From Paroedura picta (Eukaryota > Chordata > Lepidosauria > Squamata > Gekkonidae), in contig NC_135371.1 of the NCBI RefSeq assembly GCF_049243985.1, positions 947,501 to 1,011,500 on the forward strand: a stretch of DNA of 64,000 bases, written 5' to 3'. Below, piece by piece: positions 30,472 through 45,070 of the stretch (position 1 is the stretch's first letter; each line of letters begins with the position of its first letter). The notes under the pieces are model-generated. The model was not told where the DNA came from. It saw only the letters and a list, made by a program, of their open reading frames with translations, and did no database searches. Made by a program: the position numbers and the translations under genes.

Positions 30472-30966
30472 TCATAGAGGGAACAACTCTAATAATCATT
30501 TTGAAAACTGCACATCAAATTTGGGTACAAATTTCTGCGTCATGAAATGACTTCTGCTCTGCCAGTCACTCTGTATCATCAAGATCTCTCTCTTGGTCAG
30601 ATGGGACCAGACTGGATCCCATCAGCATACTTAGGGTTCTTGCGGGGCGGGAGAGTTGTCCACAAAGGAGCTTCCAGGCTCAAATGCTTAATATAAAATT
30701 AATGTTGGGTGTTCTGAAAGTTTTCAGAACAAATTTAGTCCACCGGCACCCTTAACAAATTCAGCCTGTTTTTGCCAGGACATGCTTTGCTCTGGACCTG
30801 CTTCTCCCCCAATCAGCAAAGAGTGTTTCAAGGCCTTCTGCTGATCAGGTGAACCGGAATCTATGCTTGGAAATAAATCCGCTCTCCAAGAAACTGATGC
30901 TGATCTGTACAAGCAACATCTTGGCCACCAGACTGTTCTGTCCAGACTGCAGAGTCCTGCTCCTAC

Positions 30967-31258
30967 CTGAGGGACTTTGTAGGTGCTGAGCAGGCTGGAG
31001 ACATCGGTGAAGATTTCAGACTCCGATGCTTCAAGGACAGCCAACACACTATTCTTCGTACCACACTTGTAGTTTGGGATGGTCTCCTGGGCAGAGGGTA
31101 GCAGATCCAGCACGGCTTCATAAGTAGTCCTGGGATGCATATCGTTCTCGTAGACGGTATAGCCCAGAGTGATATTATTGGGCAAGAGCCTGGGATCCTG
31201 TCTGATCTCCTGAACAGCCAATGAGAAGGACAAGAGGTGCCATTTCATGTCCAAGACC
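30967..31258 (-). pseudogene. V2R gene B, exon 2
   Basis: Exactly 292 bp, the normal size for V2R exon 2. Acceptor TATTTTGTTGCAG, donor CCCTCAG|GTAGGA. It is open in the phase set by exon 1: VLDMKWHLLSFSLAVQEIRQ, DPRLLPNNITLGYTVYEND, ETIPNYKCGTKNSVLAVLEA, SLLSTYKVPQ. It forms part of the N-terminal lobe of the Venus-flytrap ligand-binding domain. No defect in this exon. Confidence 0.9.
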
Positions 31259-31454
31259 CTGCAACAAAATATCTGTGTCAAATCATCCAAGAAGGTCAAG
31301 ACAGAGAGCTGTGTAAGTCTCTCTGTAGTGGCAGAAAGAAGCAAGAGCAGAAGACAGCAAGTGTCCAGCCAATCACCTACAGCAAAATATCTCTGCCATA
31401 TTGTATTGTCTGAGAGACAGACTCTAATTGGCAGAATCTGGTTTATTCTCCAGT

Positions 31455-31660
31455 CCTCCACGTTCAGCTAGTTGGATGACCTTGGACTACTCACGGTTCT
31501 CTTAGACCTGTTCTTGCACAGCAGATCTTTTAGAGCTCTCTCAGCCCCCACCTACCTCACAGGGTGTCTGTTGTGAAGAGAAGAAGGGAGAGAAGTTTGT
31601 AAACCATTTTGGGACTTCTTTGGGTAGTGAAGAGTAGGGTGTAAAAAAATGCTCTTCTTG
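31455..31660 (+). mobile_element. Sauria SINE, diverged
   Basis: CTAGTTGGATGACCTTGGAC, CCTACCTCACAGGGTGTCTG and GGTAGTGAAGAGTAGGGTGT in plus orientation, with a short TCTTCTTG tail. It lies in intron 1 of V2R gene B. Confidence 0.6.
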
Positions 31661-31884
31661 TTCCCAGGATAAAGCTGCCATAAAAGGAATCCAGTGAGTC
31701 CCTGAAGGACACTGTTGTCTCCCTACCTTGGAGGTGGGTCTTCAGGATCTCAGAGCAGAGACCTTTGCCATCCCCCACTCCCAGCTGGAGGCAGGAGGCT
31801 GAACCTGGCAACTTTGGCATGCCAAGCAGGGGCGTTGCCCCACAGCCCCAGCCATGTATTAAGGCCTTGTGTATCCCATACCAG

Positions 31885-32410
31885 CTATGGGTAGGCCCAG
31901 TGGCCGTGCATTGCAGGGGGGGGACTTCTGATCTGGCGAGCGGGGTTTGAGTCCCTGATCCTTCCCCACATGCAGCCAGCTTGGTGACCTTGGGCTCATC
32001 CCAGTACTGAGAAACCAATTCTGACCAAGCAGTAACATCAGGGCTCTCTCAACCCCCATCTATCTCACAGGGTGTCTGTTGTGGGGAGAGGAAAGGGAAG
32101 GTGACTGTAAGCCGCTCTGAGACTCCTTCAGGTAGAGAAAAGTGGCATATAAGAACCAACTCTTCTTCTTCAGTAATCTCAGGGCTCTCTCAGCCTCCCC
32201 TCCCTCACAGGGTGTCTGTTGTGGGGAGAGGAAAGGGAAGGCGAATGGAAGCCTCTTTGTGACTCCTTCTGGTAGAGAAAAGTGGCATATAAGAACCATG
32301 TCTTCTTCTTCTTCAATAATATCAGGGTTCTCTCAGCCCCACCTATCTCACAGGGTGTCTGTTGTGGGGAGAGGAAAGGGAAGGTGATTGGAAGCCGATT
32401 TGAGACTCCA
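31885..32410 (+). mobile_element. Sauria SINE with tandemly repeated 3' half
   Basis: One fuller SINE copy (B box near GGGTTTGAGTCCC, tail CCAACTCTTCTTCTTC at about 32165) is followed by two more copies of only its 3' half, each starting AT(C/A)TCAGGG(C/T)TCTCTCAGCC. The three 3' halves contain CACAGGGTGTCTGTTGTGGG at about 32068, 32207 and 32350, about 140 bp apart. Confidence 0.75.
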
Positions 32411-32510
32411 GAAGTTACTCTCCTCTAAAGTAACAGAAGGTCTGGGCTTTCATCCTCCTTAATCAAGCAGCTCTGCTGGGCATTATGGATTAATTTGTTG
32501 CTCTTTAAAG

Positions 32511-32575
32511 CAGGGTTAGTCAACCTGTGGTCCTCCAGATGTCCATGGACTCCAACCACAGGTTGACTAGCCCTG
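32511..32575. mobile_element. 65-bp MITE with 8-bp target duplication
   Basis: Terminal inverted repeats of 20 bp (CAGGGTTAGTCAACCTGTGG, one mismatch at the other end) enclose CCTCCAGATGTCCATGGACT. CTTTAAAG flanks both sides (32503-32510 and 32576-32583). It is a hAT-like short derivative of the family seen at 58207. Confidence 0.85.
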
Positions 32576-32949
32576 CTTTAAAGGAAGCCTCTCATATGTC
32601 ACTCTGCTGGCTTCTCTTTGCTCTTGGTTCTTCACACACACACACACAAACCTACACTTTGGATTATCTGCCAGGTTTTCCAAGAGCCATAGCTTGAGGC
32701 TGCATCATAAGATGTGTGATATCCGAAGACTTGGCCCTTCAGAAACACATCGTAATGTTGACTCATGAGATTCTGGAGACAGGGGCAAAGCAGAACGCCG
32801 ACATGCATAACAATCTCAGAGTCCAGTCGGGCATCTTCAAGACCAACAAAGATTTATCCAAGGCGGGGGCTGTTGACCACAAGCCCTCTTCATCATGGAG
32901 AGCCTAAACCTTGACCCCTCGGGGACCTTACAACAGTTTGCCGACTTAC

Positions 32950-33155
32950 CGCTGGATTTTGTAAAAGGGAAGCTCTCTGAACGTTGGCAAAGGGATGTTA
33001 CCTCCTGCTGAGGAGACGAGGCCAGCGATGAGGTGGTCTCCAGGCCGGAAGGTGTTAAAGGGTTCTATTGCATCCGCGGCCGGAGCCCAGGGGCAAGTGG
33101 CTCTCCCCAGCTGACAAGGGGTCAGGGAAAGCAGGAGAAGGAGCAGCGGGACCAT
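32950..33155 (-). pseudogene. V2R gene B, exon 1 (signal peptide)
   Basis: The ATG at 33155 opens with a signal peptide (MVPLLLLLLSLTPCQLGRAT), then reads FNTFRPGDHLIAGLVSSAGG and ends at TTYKIQR-like FYKIQR with a donor, CAGCG|GTAAGT, leaving two bases that match exon 2. An upstream in-frame ATG at 33200 would put a basic 15-residue stretch before the signal peptide, so 33155 is preferred. With exons 2-6 this completes a six-exon V2R gene spanning 25758-33155, inactivated by frameshifts in exons 3, 5 and 6. Confidence 0.8.
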
Positions 33156-33159
33156 TCTC

Positions 33160-34200
33160 TGCCGCCTTGCAAGGCCCCCCTTCCTGGAAGCTGCTTTCAC
33201 AGAGGGAGAGAAGACTCGCCTGGCTGTCCTTCAGCAGTTCTGTCTTGGCTTCACCTGACTGAGAGGGGAGGGTCTCCCTGTTCTCCTCAGCCACACCCTC
33301 ACGTCTCATCCCCTGAAGTCACTGGAGCCAGTGGCTTTTATGCACTGGAGTTTCCAGACATCAACTGACTCTTGGTTTTGATGCTTATTTTGGAATCCCC
33401 CAAACTTTGGCAAGATGAAGAATTAATCACTATTTGGGGATAATTGGAAGGGAAAGAATTGGCAACTCCCTGGACTCTCCCTTTGGGTTTGTGCGCAGGT
33501 GCAGAACTGGAGAAAACATGTTTTCTCAAGAACTCGCCAACTTGTCTCCGTGGTGGGACCGGAGTCACAGAAGGGGCATCCGAGTTCGGCCTGAGCTTCA
33601 CTGAAGAATTGTGTCCAAGACAGCTGCAGAAATGGTTGGTGGCCAGGCCCAGGGAGACTGGGTCAAGACCTCGTTGGGGGCCGTGACACCCACACCAGCC
33701 AACCGCAGCATCAGTTCCCCAGCATCAGGACACCACTAGACCGTAGGTTCAGGCAGGCCCAGGATGCTGGACAAGGGAGCGATCTGTGGTTCGGTTCAGG
33801 TTTGTACATGTTTCGTGGCTGAACCCCAAACCAAACACAGGACCCAACCAGCCCAGGTGTCTCATTTTTGATCTGGGCCGGTTTGTGATTCCACAAACCT
33901 TGATGGGAGGACAGTCTCTTTCTATGGGGTCTGCAGAAAGCCAGAGAAACCGCTGAGCTGTGGGAAGCACCATGTTCCCTGTTGCCAAGCTGGTTGGGGC
34001 TGTCTTCTGCGGTGCCTTTAAACTTTGAAAGGACTGCAGAAGAAAGCCTAAAAATAGCTGAGTGGTGAAGAGCAGCCTTTACTTTGGCCCTCCTGCGATC
34101 ATACTAAATCGTGGGCTGCAGGGACCAGCCCCCTCAGCTGTTGGGTGTTGTGGCCCCAGGAATGTGCACCTCCGAGGACACAAAAGCAGACTCATAGCCA
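33160..34200. other. Upstream region of V2R gene B
   Basis: This would hold the promoter of gene B, but no TATA box or other clear motif was identified. 33780-34030 has repeat-like text (GTGGTTCGGTTCAGG) related to 10480-10715. No gene seen. Confidence 0.3.
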
Positions 34201-34204
34201 GCTT

Positions 34205-34445
34205 CTTTTCTTGCTCCCCCACATGCAGCCAGCTGGGGGACCTTGGGCTCGCCACAGGACTGAGAAAGCTGTTCTGACCGAGCAGTGATATCAGGCCTCT
34301 CTCAGCCTCACCTACCCCACAGGGTGTCTGTTGTGGGGAGAGCGAAAGGAAGACGAATGTAAGCCACCTTGAGAATCCTTCAAGTAGAGAAAAGCGGGAT
34401 CTAAGAACCAACACATCTTCTTCAGTAATCTCAGCCTCCCCTCCC
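34205..34445 (+). mobile_element. Sauria SINE
   Basis: CCCCACATGCAGCCAGCTGG, TCACCTACCCCACAGGGTGT, GCCACCTTGAGAATCCTTCA and AAGAACCAACACATCTTCTT in plus orientation. The end carries a short restart of the body (AGTAATCTCAGCCTCCCCTC), like the tandem tails at 31885. Confidence 0.7.
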
Positions 34446-35580
34446 TCTCTGGGTGTAGCCAGATCACCCACCTTCTCATCCCTCCTCCTCTGTGGAGTTC
34501 ACAGGTTCACCCTAGGAGCAATTAACAGGATTGCACATGGCCTTGAAGGGTGCAGGGACCAGGAACAGAAAGACAGCACTGAGCACCTGCAGCTGGAAGC
34601 AATTCACAGAGCAAACAATCAGCATTGGAGGAGATGGGAAAGAGAAAAGAAGGGTGGGACCCTAAACAAGGGATCAAAGTTGTTTTTCTTCACAAGGCCA
34701 CAACTAAGAAGGCCCTTGCCCTGGTGACAGTAAGGGGGGCCATTCCAGGGTCAGGCATCGCATGAGGTGATGATACCGCTTTAATCAAGCACCACGGGGT
34801 TGTTGGGGGCAGGTGCAAGTGGGGCCAGGCCAATCAGGATATGCACAGCTTTGTCCCGCAGACTGGAAGTGGAGGCGGACAGGCTCCGCCCAGGAGGCCT
34901 CTGCTCAAACATTTTAACAGCGAAGCATTAAAGAGATACATGTTACAGTTCATATTGCCATTTGACCACTGTATTATCTGTCTGTATCACTCCTGGTTTG
35001 TCGACTCATTCTGCTTATATGCTGCAGCTCCCAGAACCATCTGGCTTGTGGCAACTCACAACAGTAAAACAGTGAAGCAAATCTAAGAAAACCACTCCCA
35101 ACCCCAACCCCAACCCCCCTCCAGCCAACAGAAATGGAGCAGTGGGGGCCCTGGACTTTACTCTCTGGGGAAACGGGCTGGCCAAACTCAAGCGGCAGGC
35201 AGGCCCCAAGTCCAAACCTCACTAGGCTGCAAGTCTCCAGGCAGCAAACCCACAAAAGCCACCAAGACATACCGTGGAGCACATGCTGAGCATTGTGTAG
35301 GACGGAGGCTGGTAGTTGCCTGCTTGGCATTTCTGCCCTCCTGAAGCCAGGTGTCCTCAACAGGTGGGCTGCTTTAGACAGCTATGGGAGCAGGACTAGG
35401 CAAGCCAAAGGACTGACTTGGTCCAACTCTGCCTTCCGATATTTCTGTCCCCACTGGCAAGTTCCCCTCCAATGTCCAGGCTGGGCAACGTGGAGTGAGA
35501 GTCCTCCAAACCCTTCCGTGTCCTTCTTGGGTTCAGGCAAGTCCTCCCCAAAGCAGAGAGATGACCATTTTCAATGTGAT
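34446..35580. other. Non-coding stretch
   Basis: No gene recognised. A short (ACCCCA)n-like run lies at 35097-35118. The 128-codon minus frame at 34974-35360 has no domain. Confidence 0.35.
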
Positions 35581-35599
35581 GCTGCTACTTCCCTTATTT

Positions 35600-37245
<1,646 letters not shown>

Positions 37246-38156
37246 CTAAGAATTAGATTTACTTTTTGCAGTGAGATGCTCCTTAGTATTCAAGTCAGGC
37301 CTCACTAGAATGATATAGCACTTGGGAAGGAAGATGCAGCACAACAGGCCAGCACTGGAGGCCAGGATGGAGAAGATCTGCACGGCTACCGTGTACTTCC
37401 CCTTCGTGCTCAGGTAGGCGGGCACAAAGGACACCCAAACAGCGCAAAAGACCAGCATGCTGAAGGTGATCAGCTTGGCCTCGTTGAAGGCCCCGGGCAG
37501 CTTCCTGGCCAGGAAAGCCACCACGAAGGAGATGGCAGCCAGGAAGCCCATGTAGCCAAGGGAGCCATAAAACATGGCCACGGACCCTTCATTGCACTGC
37601 AGGGTGATCTGTCTGTGAAGGGAGTTCATGTCAGATTCTGGGAAGGGGGGGGAGATGCCCAGCCAGAGAACACAGAGGCCAATTTGAAAAATGGAACACA
37701 AAAGGACGATGGAGTTTGCCAGACTCTTCCCCAGCCATCTCTTCATCCGGTTGCCTGGTTGGGTGGCCAAGAAGGCCACAACGACAGTGCTGGTCTTGGC
37801 CAACACAGAAGAGATGGCAACCGAGAAGATGGTGCTGAAGGCCGTCTGTCGGAGAAGGCAGGTTACTGTCCTTGGCCGGCCAATGAACAGAAGGGAGGAT
37901 AGGAAGGAGAGCAGGAGGGAGACGAGGAGAGTGTAGGTGAGGTCCCGATTGTTGGCTTTGACTATGGGGGTCTCAATATATTTAATGAAGATTCCTAAAA
38001 TTAGAAGGGTGATGATGGACAAGAACAAGACCAAGACCACCAAGACAATCCCCAAAGGCTCCTCATAGGACAGGAAAGTAATTTCCTTGGGAATGCACCG
38101 AGTCCGGTCCTTGTTGGGATGTTGATCTTCTGGGCATTTGGTGCAACGTTCGGAAT
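37246..38156 (-). pseudogene. V2R copy C, exon 6 (intact seven-transmembrane exon)
   Basis: 911 bp from acceptor CCTTTTTTCCAG to a stop at 37246. It encodes the last cysteines of the nine-cysteine domain ([20 protein letters not shown]) and seven helices: TM1 [21 protein letters not shown]3 near [19 protein letters not shown], the TM5 signature [22 protein letters not shown]6 [22 protein letters not shown]7 [19 protein letters not shown]. It ends in KSKSNS. This is a class C GPCR membrane domain that would couple to a G protein in vomeronasal neurons. The exon is fully open; it is listed as a pseudogene only because exons 1-2 are absent from the locus. Confidence 0.85.
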
Positions 38157-38750
38157 CTGGAAAAAAGGAAAGAGACTTCAGCATCAAGGCTAACTCATTC
38201 TTACCCCCGATCAAGAGACTTTCTTTAGATTCCATAAAATCAAGATTTTGACAGGACCAGTGGCCCCATGCCACGTCAGGGGCTGCAGGGCTGGCCGGAG
38301 ACCTTGGGGGGGTCCTGGACACTGCGCCGGCAGCAGTATTGCATTCATCCAGGCATCTGAGCCAGCCCTGTGAGGTAGGCATGAGGCAGATGTATAGAGC
38401 CCCACGTAAACCTCTGGGCTTCGTAGAGGCACTTTGGACACAGTCCTCCTGTGACGTTTTCTTTTCACTAGAAACTGATAAAAAGGTTTCCTAGTCTGGT
38501 GTGTCTTTGGATAATGCTATGCTGTGCAAACAGACCCTGTTAGACCCCAGGGCCCCACCCCTTGAAGAAATTATCATACGTTCCACTGACAGCACAAAAT
38601 CCCACGGATGCTGGATTCCACCCCCCACCCCCCCACTCTTTGCCCCAGGAGTCCCTCCCCTGAGGTCTTTCCTTGGAAACTTAAAAAAAACAAAGAAGAA
38701 TCCAAGCTTATCGGGAGTGCTCACTGCATCCCTTTCCTCCAGTGACCCAC

Positions 38751-38877
38751 CTGCCTGCGTGGAGATGGTTCCTTCCGCACAGGGAGAACAGCCGTAGCAG
38801 CAGACGGCCTTCCCTTCCAGGACCACCTTCACGTGTCCAGGGGGGCAGCTCTCGGCACACCTGGAAGACGGCGGCAT
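38751..38877 (-). pseudogene. V2R copy C, exon 5
   Basis: 127 bp, the standard size. Acceptor TTGTGCCTAG, donor GGCAG|GTGGGTCA. It reads [19 protein letters not shown] and then [19 protein letters not shown], part of the nine-cysteine domain. Phase agrees with exons 4 and 6. Intact. Confidence 0.85.
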
Positions 38878-39116
38878 CTAGGCACAATGAGAAGGAGCAT
38901 TGGTCTGGGGGAACCGGAAAGTGTTCCATGTGCTCATAATATTTTATGCAGGTATCGGGTATAAAAGATTGCCTTTGATTAATTCTTGCGTGTCTTCTGC
39001 TCATTGTTAGTCACACGGACGGCTTTCACAAGGGAACGTTCCCTAAGAATCTCATGGTCCTTTAATGCCCAGGACGATACAGATTATAATGCTTTGCAAG
39101 ACCTTCTTTCCCCCAC

Positions 39117-39341
39117 CTGCTTAAACCGGGGGGGCCACACAATCGCATCCTGCTCAAGGGCCACCTTCATCTCCCCAGAGGCCGTTCTTTCGATGCCCCC
39201 AACTTTCCCGAACCAGATAGAATTATTGCGCAACATCAGGTTCACAATGCCTAAGTGGCCTGCCAGGTCCCCGTTCCCGTCCAAGTCTGCTCCGCTCAGA
39301 GAAGTGTTGTGAAACTGGAAGCGTCTCAGGAAAGGGTGGAG
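39117..39341 (-). pseudogene. V2R copy C, exon 4
   Basis: 225 bp, one codon shorter than the usual 228: VMLRNNS-type text (NLMLRNNSIWFGKVGGIER) replaces a form one residue longer. It remains in frame from LHPFLRRFQFHNTSLSGADL to IVWPPRFKQ, with good splice sites. Intact apart from the in-frame codon loss. Confidence 0.85.
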
Positions 39342-39732
39342 CTGGAATCAGAGAAAGAAGAGGAGCATTTGGACCCCATGAAGCTATCGTTGTGGCTTGT
39401 TTTTCCACTCACATTTTCTGTGTCCTGATTGCACTGAAACATGTTTCCGCCAAGACAGAAGCAGCAGGTTCTCTGCATCTGTGGAGGAACCAGACTACTC
39501 CTGTGTTGCAGGCCCAGTTCCCTCCTTGCCCACCCCTTGTTCTGGCTGGGAGCTCTCTGGGAACGGCTGCCACCACCTGGCTAAAGTACAGGGTCACTTC
39601 TAGGAGAGCCAGGACCCCTAGCAGCCCCCTCCACACCTGAGGCCTCGCCTCTGTGGTCTCCCACAGCCCCAGCTCCTGAGCACTGCCAGGGAGGAGATAC
39701 TTTCAATTTATAAAAGATTTACTCCCCCCCCA

Positions 39733-39875
39733 ACTCCCCCTCACTGGCAGTCTTCAAGCAAAGGTTGGATACACACTTTTCTTGGATGCTTTAGGATGCT
39801 TTGGGCTGATCCTGCGTTGAGCAGGGGGTTGGACTAGATGGCCTGTATGGCCCCTTCCAACTCTATGATTCTACT
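39733..39875 (+). mobile_element. CR1 3' end
   Basis: CTCCCCCTCACTGGCAGTCT through GAGCAGGGGGTTGGACTAGA to CTCTATGATTCTAC. Immediately after it, GCCCGTTGT and ACAACGGGC (39887-39914) form a 9-bp stem-loop in CTAGGGGCAAAGCCCGTTGT, possibly the end of another repeat. Confidence 0.75.
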
Positions 39876-40426
39876 AGGGGCAAAGCCCGTTGTCTCCAAG
39901 AATACAACGGGCGCTAGAGCTTGGCAGTGGGAAGAGGAAGGGGAGGAGTTGTCCAGTCTGTAACGGCATGGGGTTGTCATGTGTGTTGTGTGGGAGGTTG
40001 TGGCGGCATGGTGGCAAATGAGGCCATGGGTGTGGAGCTATGGGTGTCAAGAACCTGTGGTGTGGAATGTTCGTTGAGTGTGGGAGAGGACCGACCTTTG
40101 GGAATTGTGGCATAGTGGTTACAGATGAGCTTTCCAGAGCCATGTCCTCAGATATGGGAAGGGAAAATCAGACTGGAGACTCTTCTTAGGGGAAGATTAC
40201 ATGGCAACCAATTCCCCCCAGTTCTGCGTCATTTCCCTTCTTGTGTGAATTAGGCCACATTCACCGAAATGCCCCTCTGCCCTAATACACATAGGGTAGT
40301 CACAGTACACAGGTGTCCACCCTGTTCCTTCTGTCTCCCATATTTTCACTGTTGGAAAAATGTTATGTGCCCACATGCTTCTTTCATGGTTGCTCCTTAG
40401 AAGAACGGATTTTTGTACCCTATTGC

Positions 40427-40640
40427 TTACTACCCAAAGGAGTCTCAAAGCAGTTTACAAACACCTTTTCCATTTGTCTCTCCACAATAGTCAACCTGTG
40501 AGGTATGTAGGGTTGTGAGAGATCTGAGAGAACTGGGAATGGGCCGCAGTGACCCAGCAGGCCTCAGGTGTCTCAAAGCATTTTCCAATTGTCTTCCCCT
40601 TCTCTCCCCATAGCAGACTCCCCATGAGGGAGGTGGGGTA
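40427..40640 (-). mobile_element. Sauria SINE fragments
   Basis: CTACCCAAAGGAGTCTCAAA and GTCTCAAAGCATTTTCCAAT are two starts of the minus-strand SINE 3' half, 130 bp apart. It looks like another tail duplication. Diverged. Confidence 0.5.
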
Positions 40641-42016
40641 GTGAGCCTCACAGGGAAGCTGGCAACCCTAAGAGGAAGACGGTCTGTGCACACCAGTCTT
40701 GACCTTAGTAAGGTTTTTAATACTGTTTTTTTTTTATTTGCCAGGCCAAGGTTATTTGCCAGTTACTATTTCAGTTACTATGTGTCTCCAGACATTTACT
40801 TGTTCTCTATTTAGTTTCAGGCTGTAAATATTTATTTAGATTTTCCTGCACTTTCCAGACTCACAGGACTGATGCTGGTCTGCCTGTCTGCACCCCAAAA
40901 TACAAACAGTTGCTGGTAAGGGCTGGCCATAACCCATAGGCCAGGAGGGACACTCCTGCACCACTCCCTCCCAACTGCAGGCAAAAATGGCTCATTTGAA
41001 GGCTGGACTCTGAGGCATTGTACGATTTTGAAGTCCCACCTCCAAACCTCCAGGAATATTTCCAACCCAGGGGAAGCCAACCTACCGGTGTGGCCTGGAG
41101 AGCTCCTGGAATTACAGCTCACCTGCAGAGTATAAAGATCAGCTCCCCAGGCAGAAAGGGCTACTTTGGACAGGGTTGTGGTAGAGAAGAAACATTTAAG
41201 GCTTCCCACACAGGTTGTTGTTGAATTGAAAGACTTGAGGCCTACTGCACAGGGTTGTTGTGCAGATGAAACAGGAGACAAAAGAGGCAATTTCTTCTGC
41301 AGAATAACGCTGTGCAGTGGCCTCAAACCTGCAGAGAGTTGCAAAGAAGAAAGACACATGGCTTGGCTGTGTCTAACCCCCGGCCAGAGCAGTATTTTAA
41401 GTGAAAAGGGGCTTTTCTGTGGCCTCCCTGTCAGCCAACTGTTTGGCAGAAGGGGAAAGTCCCCTCCCCCTCAAAAAGAAAGCCGTCAGGCTCCCCTGCA
41501 TTGCTCTCTGAAGGAAAATGCCTCCCTCCCCTCAGTCAGGGCCTGTCAGAGGCTCCTTTGCAGCAGGCGTAAAGGGGGGGGGGACCTCCAGCCAGCTCTG
41601 TCAGGGTTCTGAGGCCATTTGCAGTTGGACTTGACAGTTAGGGCAGCCTTGGGACGAAAAGGGCTGGCGCAGCCTCTGTTCTCATTCCCCCTTGGCAGCC
41701 CTGCTGACCTCCTCTCCCTGCAGTGGTCAGGAGCAGACTGGCTGCCAGACTGGGCTGGGTGAATGGAATTTGGGTCTGTCCTGGTGAGGGGGCCAATAGG
41801 AAGGCACTTTGCGCGCCTCCCCATTGGCTGCTTGGCCCTGGATGGACACTCGGAGGGTAATTAACCCCTTTTTTTTAGTCCACAGAAAGACTTGTTCTCT
41901 TATCCCATGACTCCTGAATTTACTTTGAAGTCTTTGATGATCGAAGCTCGATCAAAACCTTTCTGAAATTCTCGGTAAATAATGCCTATGATCCCAAATT
42001 CAGAGGAAACGGATAC
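40641..42016. other. Intron 3 of V2R copy C
   Basis: 41040-41170 is a copy of the repeat underlying the C-rich array (GGCCTGGAGAGCTCCTGGAA, GGCAGAAAGGGCTACTTTGG). The open frames of 148-175 codons here have no recognisable domain. Nothing else seen. Confidence 0.35.
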
Positions 42017-42850
42017 CTGCCAGGGCTTTATTCGGTCCTGTTTCAACCCATCTCCACGAGCCCTCATCGTCCACTGAGATCTGGATGAGTAGGCAGCATG
42101 TAATGCATGTGCCACCACATGGATACTGGTGTAGATATTGTGAGCCCGAGGGGGCAGGTCTTCTTTGAGGGTCTCCCAGGGCCTGGCCTCCAGCCTGTCT
42201 TTCTCTCTGTATCTCAAGGAGCTCTTCACAGAGAAAAGGGGCTTTGAATAGAAAGAATCAAATGCTTCCTCCATAAACTCCTTCATAAGAGGACTACATT
42301 TCTGTACATGGTGAAAGAGAGTTTTTAAGTCTGTCTGGGCCAGAAGGAAGATAAATCCATATGTCGGGATGCTAAACGGATACGGAGGGCACTCCAAGCT
42401 CAAGAAGGAGTCCATCAAAATGGTTGTGATCCAAATTTTACCCAGTTCAGCTTTCCTTTTACGATCAACTTTCCCTACTATGAATTCAAGAAGAAATATA
42501 GACGGAACGTCTCCACAGAAGAGAAATACGTTGACTTGGGTCTGACTGAGAACAAAAATCATGTAGTGCCATCTTTTTAATGACCAACTATTTACGTAAA
42601 CGCGGTGCTCTGAAATACTCTCTGAGAAGGCAATGCAAATCCCCCTCTTGAGCAAGAGAGCCGTCCAGGTCCTCCTGATGGTGTCCCCATCGTCACCGTC
42701 TGGAGCAAACAGCCCAATCCACTTCCACTGGAAATGCAGGAGCAGTGTGACAATTCCCAAGTCCTGGGATGCCTCTGTGGGGGCCGTTTCGTAGAAGAAA
42801 GGAAACCGAATCTTATCCTCCAGAACTCCCAAATGGAAGCCATGGCTGAC
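42017..42850 (-). pseudogene. V2R copy C, exon 3 (intact ligand-binding exon)
   Basis: 834 bp, open throughout in phase 0. It begins VSHGFHLGVLEDKIRFPFFY after CCCCCTTAG and continues GIVTLLLHFQWKWIGLFAPD, FLFCGDVPSIFLLEFIVG, EFMEEAFDSFYSKPLFSV and PPRAHNIYTSIHVVAHALHA. It ends DRIKPWQ at donor GGCAG|GTATCC. It forms most of the Venus-flytrap domain. Upstream, exon 2 is missing: sequence homologous to intron 2 of gene B runs to about 43520 and then breaks off at a CR1 tail. Confidence 0.85.
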
Positions 42851-44626
<1,776 letters not shown>

Positions 44627-44631
44627 TTCTG

Positions 44632-45035
44632 TGTCAGGATTGTAGAATCTCTGTCATAAATTAGCCTGAGTTCCTCCATGTCAGTTATATTGTTTAATGG
44701 GACCTGGCGCCTGCTAGCCCCGGCCTTGTAGTTTGTAAGCAATAAAATAGAATAGTGATGTTATTCTAACCTTATCTTGTTGTGGGCTCACAGGGTTGTT
44801 TGTACCTCTCTCAAGGATGGGAGTTTGGAATCCTGTTTTTGTTTCACATATGTCTTTCTTCACTAACCCCCCTCCTTGGGAACTGTCAAGTTTTGGGCGG
44901 GAGAAATGTATTGATAAGCTGAGGCAAATCTGGCTTCGAGTCAGATTTGACTTTCAGTCCAATGCGTATAGTGCTAATCAATAAAACTATTTTCTTTTGA
45001 ATAAGTTTTGTTGTGAGTTTCCTGTGCGTCTGACA
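44632..45035 (+). repeat. 5' LTR of the chromovirus
   Basis: 404 bp, starting TGTCAG and ending CTGACA, so the termini are inverted repeats. AATAAA occurs at about 44750 and at about 44980. The probable transcript start is near 44943, judged from the self-priming complement. Confidence 0.93.
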
Positions 45036-45070
45036 TCAAGTCAAATCTCACAACTCCTTTCACCTGCAAA

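Noticed and set aside
38157-38382. N-terminal extension of V2R copy C exon 6
   Set aside because: Intron read-through upstream of a good acceptor; the exon size of 911 bp matches gene D when cut at 38156.
44796-44984. 62-codon frame repeated at 50455-50643
   Set aside because: Lies wholly in the two LTRs and overlaps their control sequences; not a gene.
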